Assembly (NCBI GenBank): GCA_964529005.1
Contig: CAZGUH010000041.1
Location: 1 to 33,879 of the forward strand
Direction of reading: 5' to 3'
Length of the DNA: 33,879 nt
DNA from: CAZGUH01 sp964529005
Lineage (GTDB): Bacteria > Actinomycetota > Acidimicrobiia > Acidimicrobiales > Ilumatobacteraceae
Position 1 is the stretch's first letter. Each line of letters opens with the position of its first letter. Both the position numbers and the translations under genes were made by a program. Shown here one piece after another: positions 33,407 to 33,879 of the stretch. The notes under the pieces were generated by a model that saw nothing but the letters and a program-made list of their open reading frames with translations, was not told the DNA's origin and ran no database searches.

Positions 33407-33748
33407 ACAATCCGTCGTGAATACGATTTTACGATTTGTCTCTCGTCGATACGACGAATCCGCTGCCATGTCAATCGGAATCGTGCGACGCGGTGCTCGC
33501 GAGGTTGGTGTACCGGAATGGCACGGTTGAATGGGCGCAGAATCGTGAAGTCGTGAAATCGTATTCACGACGACACGCGGTAACGGCAATGCAGCGTTGC
33601 GACGATGCGATGCCACGGCGATACGACGATGTGGCAATACGGCAACACGACGACACGGCTTTGCGGAAAGTCGGAGAGGCGGTTTCACGTCGAGCCGTAA
33701 ACACGATTTCACGACTCGTCGCAAATGCGATTTCACGGTGAAAGAAGT
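33407..33748. repeat. Repeat-rich region upstream of parA, candidate centromere
   Basis: No gene is likely, although the parA frame stays open across it. It is packed with related short words: TCGTGAATACGA at 33415-33426 and its exact reverse complement at 33559-33570, plus GTCGTGAAATCG, ACACGATTTCACGAC and GCGATTTCACGG near 33550-33735, and GATACGACGA variants at 33448 and 33620. Such an array upstream of parA fits a partition site and autoregulatory operator. Confidence 0.55.
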
Positions 33749-33765
33749 CCTAAGCACTGCTTAGG
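33749..33765. promoter_or_regulatory. 17-bp perfect palindrome
   Basis: CCTAAGCA-C-TGCTTAGG: perfect 8-bp arms around one base, just outside the par repeats. Candidate operator or part of a recombination site. Confidence 0.45.
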
Positions 33766-33798
33766 GGAGATGTCTGGCGACGAAATGTTCTGCGATAG

Positions 33799-33868
33799 AG
33801 ACTCAGCGCACGTCTTGGGCGGAATGCCCAGTCAGTCGTTCAACTGTGCTGAGTCTGCCGTATACGGC
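33799..33868. other. Nested inverted repeats at the right edge
   Basis: AGACTCAGC (33799-33807) and GCTGAGTCT (33848-33856) are perfect 9-bp arms; between them lies TGGGC-ggaat-GCCCA (33816-33830); and GCCGTATACGGC, a 12-bp palindrome, follows at 33857-33868. The density of symmetry suggests a resolution, transfer or recombinase site continuing beyond the window. No gene is seen in the last 100 bases. Confidence 0.4.
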
Positions 33869-33879
33869 CGTCGTCGTCG

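Noticed and set aside
33470..33757. N-terminal extension of ParA
   Set aside because: The frame is open only because of repeat-rich DNA containing the 12-bp par word; family proteins start at the P-loop region.

Overview
The window is GC-rich DNA that looks like part of a large plasmid or a plasmid-derived mobile element, probably from a planctomycete or a similar PEP-CTERM-bearing bacterium. The taxonomic hint rests mainly on one exported protein with a C-terminal PEP-CTERM sorting tail (29754-30389). The plasmid call rests on a parA / ribbon-helix-helix / replication-initiator (RPA family) operon (31478-33406), four iteron-like repeats (31315-31400) and a perfect DnaA box (31213-31221). No rRNA, tRNA, transposase or CRISPR array was seen.

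Layout. Positions 1-21506 form one defence island made of two convergent, tightly coupled operons. The short left operon (+) encodes a winged-helix regulator, an Eco57I-like N6-adenine methyltransferase and a PD-(D/E)XK nuclease (418-4474). The long right operon (-) runs from 21450 down to 4540. It encodes a paralogous regulator, an SNF2 helicase with a C-terminal DUF3883/NOV_C domain, an AlbA_2/Schlafen-type protein, an unknown 74-aa protein, an unknown 312-aa protein, a four-helix membrane protein, a DUF1156 adenine methyltransferase, a HEPN-DUF499 ATPase, and a complete Gabija pair (GajA OLD/TOPRIM nuclease and GajB UvrD-like helicase). Most junctions are 1- or 4-base overlaps; the rest are gaps of 3-13 bases.

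The most striking observation is that both operons begin with the same control unit. Paralogous winged-helix proteins (about half identical by eye) sit behind near-identical promoters. In each, a 17-bp palindrome (CTATCATGMTCYGATAG, 15 of 17 bases shared) fills the -35/-10 spacer at exactly the same offset. This suggests that one repressor circuit controls the R-M-like module, the helicase-methylase-ATPase module and Gabija together.

Positions 21561-29004 carry an anti-restriction module: an ArdC-like ssDNA-binding/zincin protein whose ribosome-binding site is buried in a long leader hairpin, a very large DarB-like methyltransferase-helicase polyvalent protein, a 105-aa partner upstream of it, and two small unknown genes. 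Positions 29367-30937 hold an XRE regulator divergent from a PEP-CTERM protein plus a zinc-motif membrane protein, probably cargo. Positions 31213-33879 hold the origin, replication and partition genes, an exact 12-bp repeat present three times around par, and palindromes at the right edge that resemble recombination or operator sites. The element therefore carries anti-restriction genes, useful on entering a new host, and a stacked defence arsenal, useful once established.
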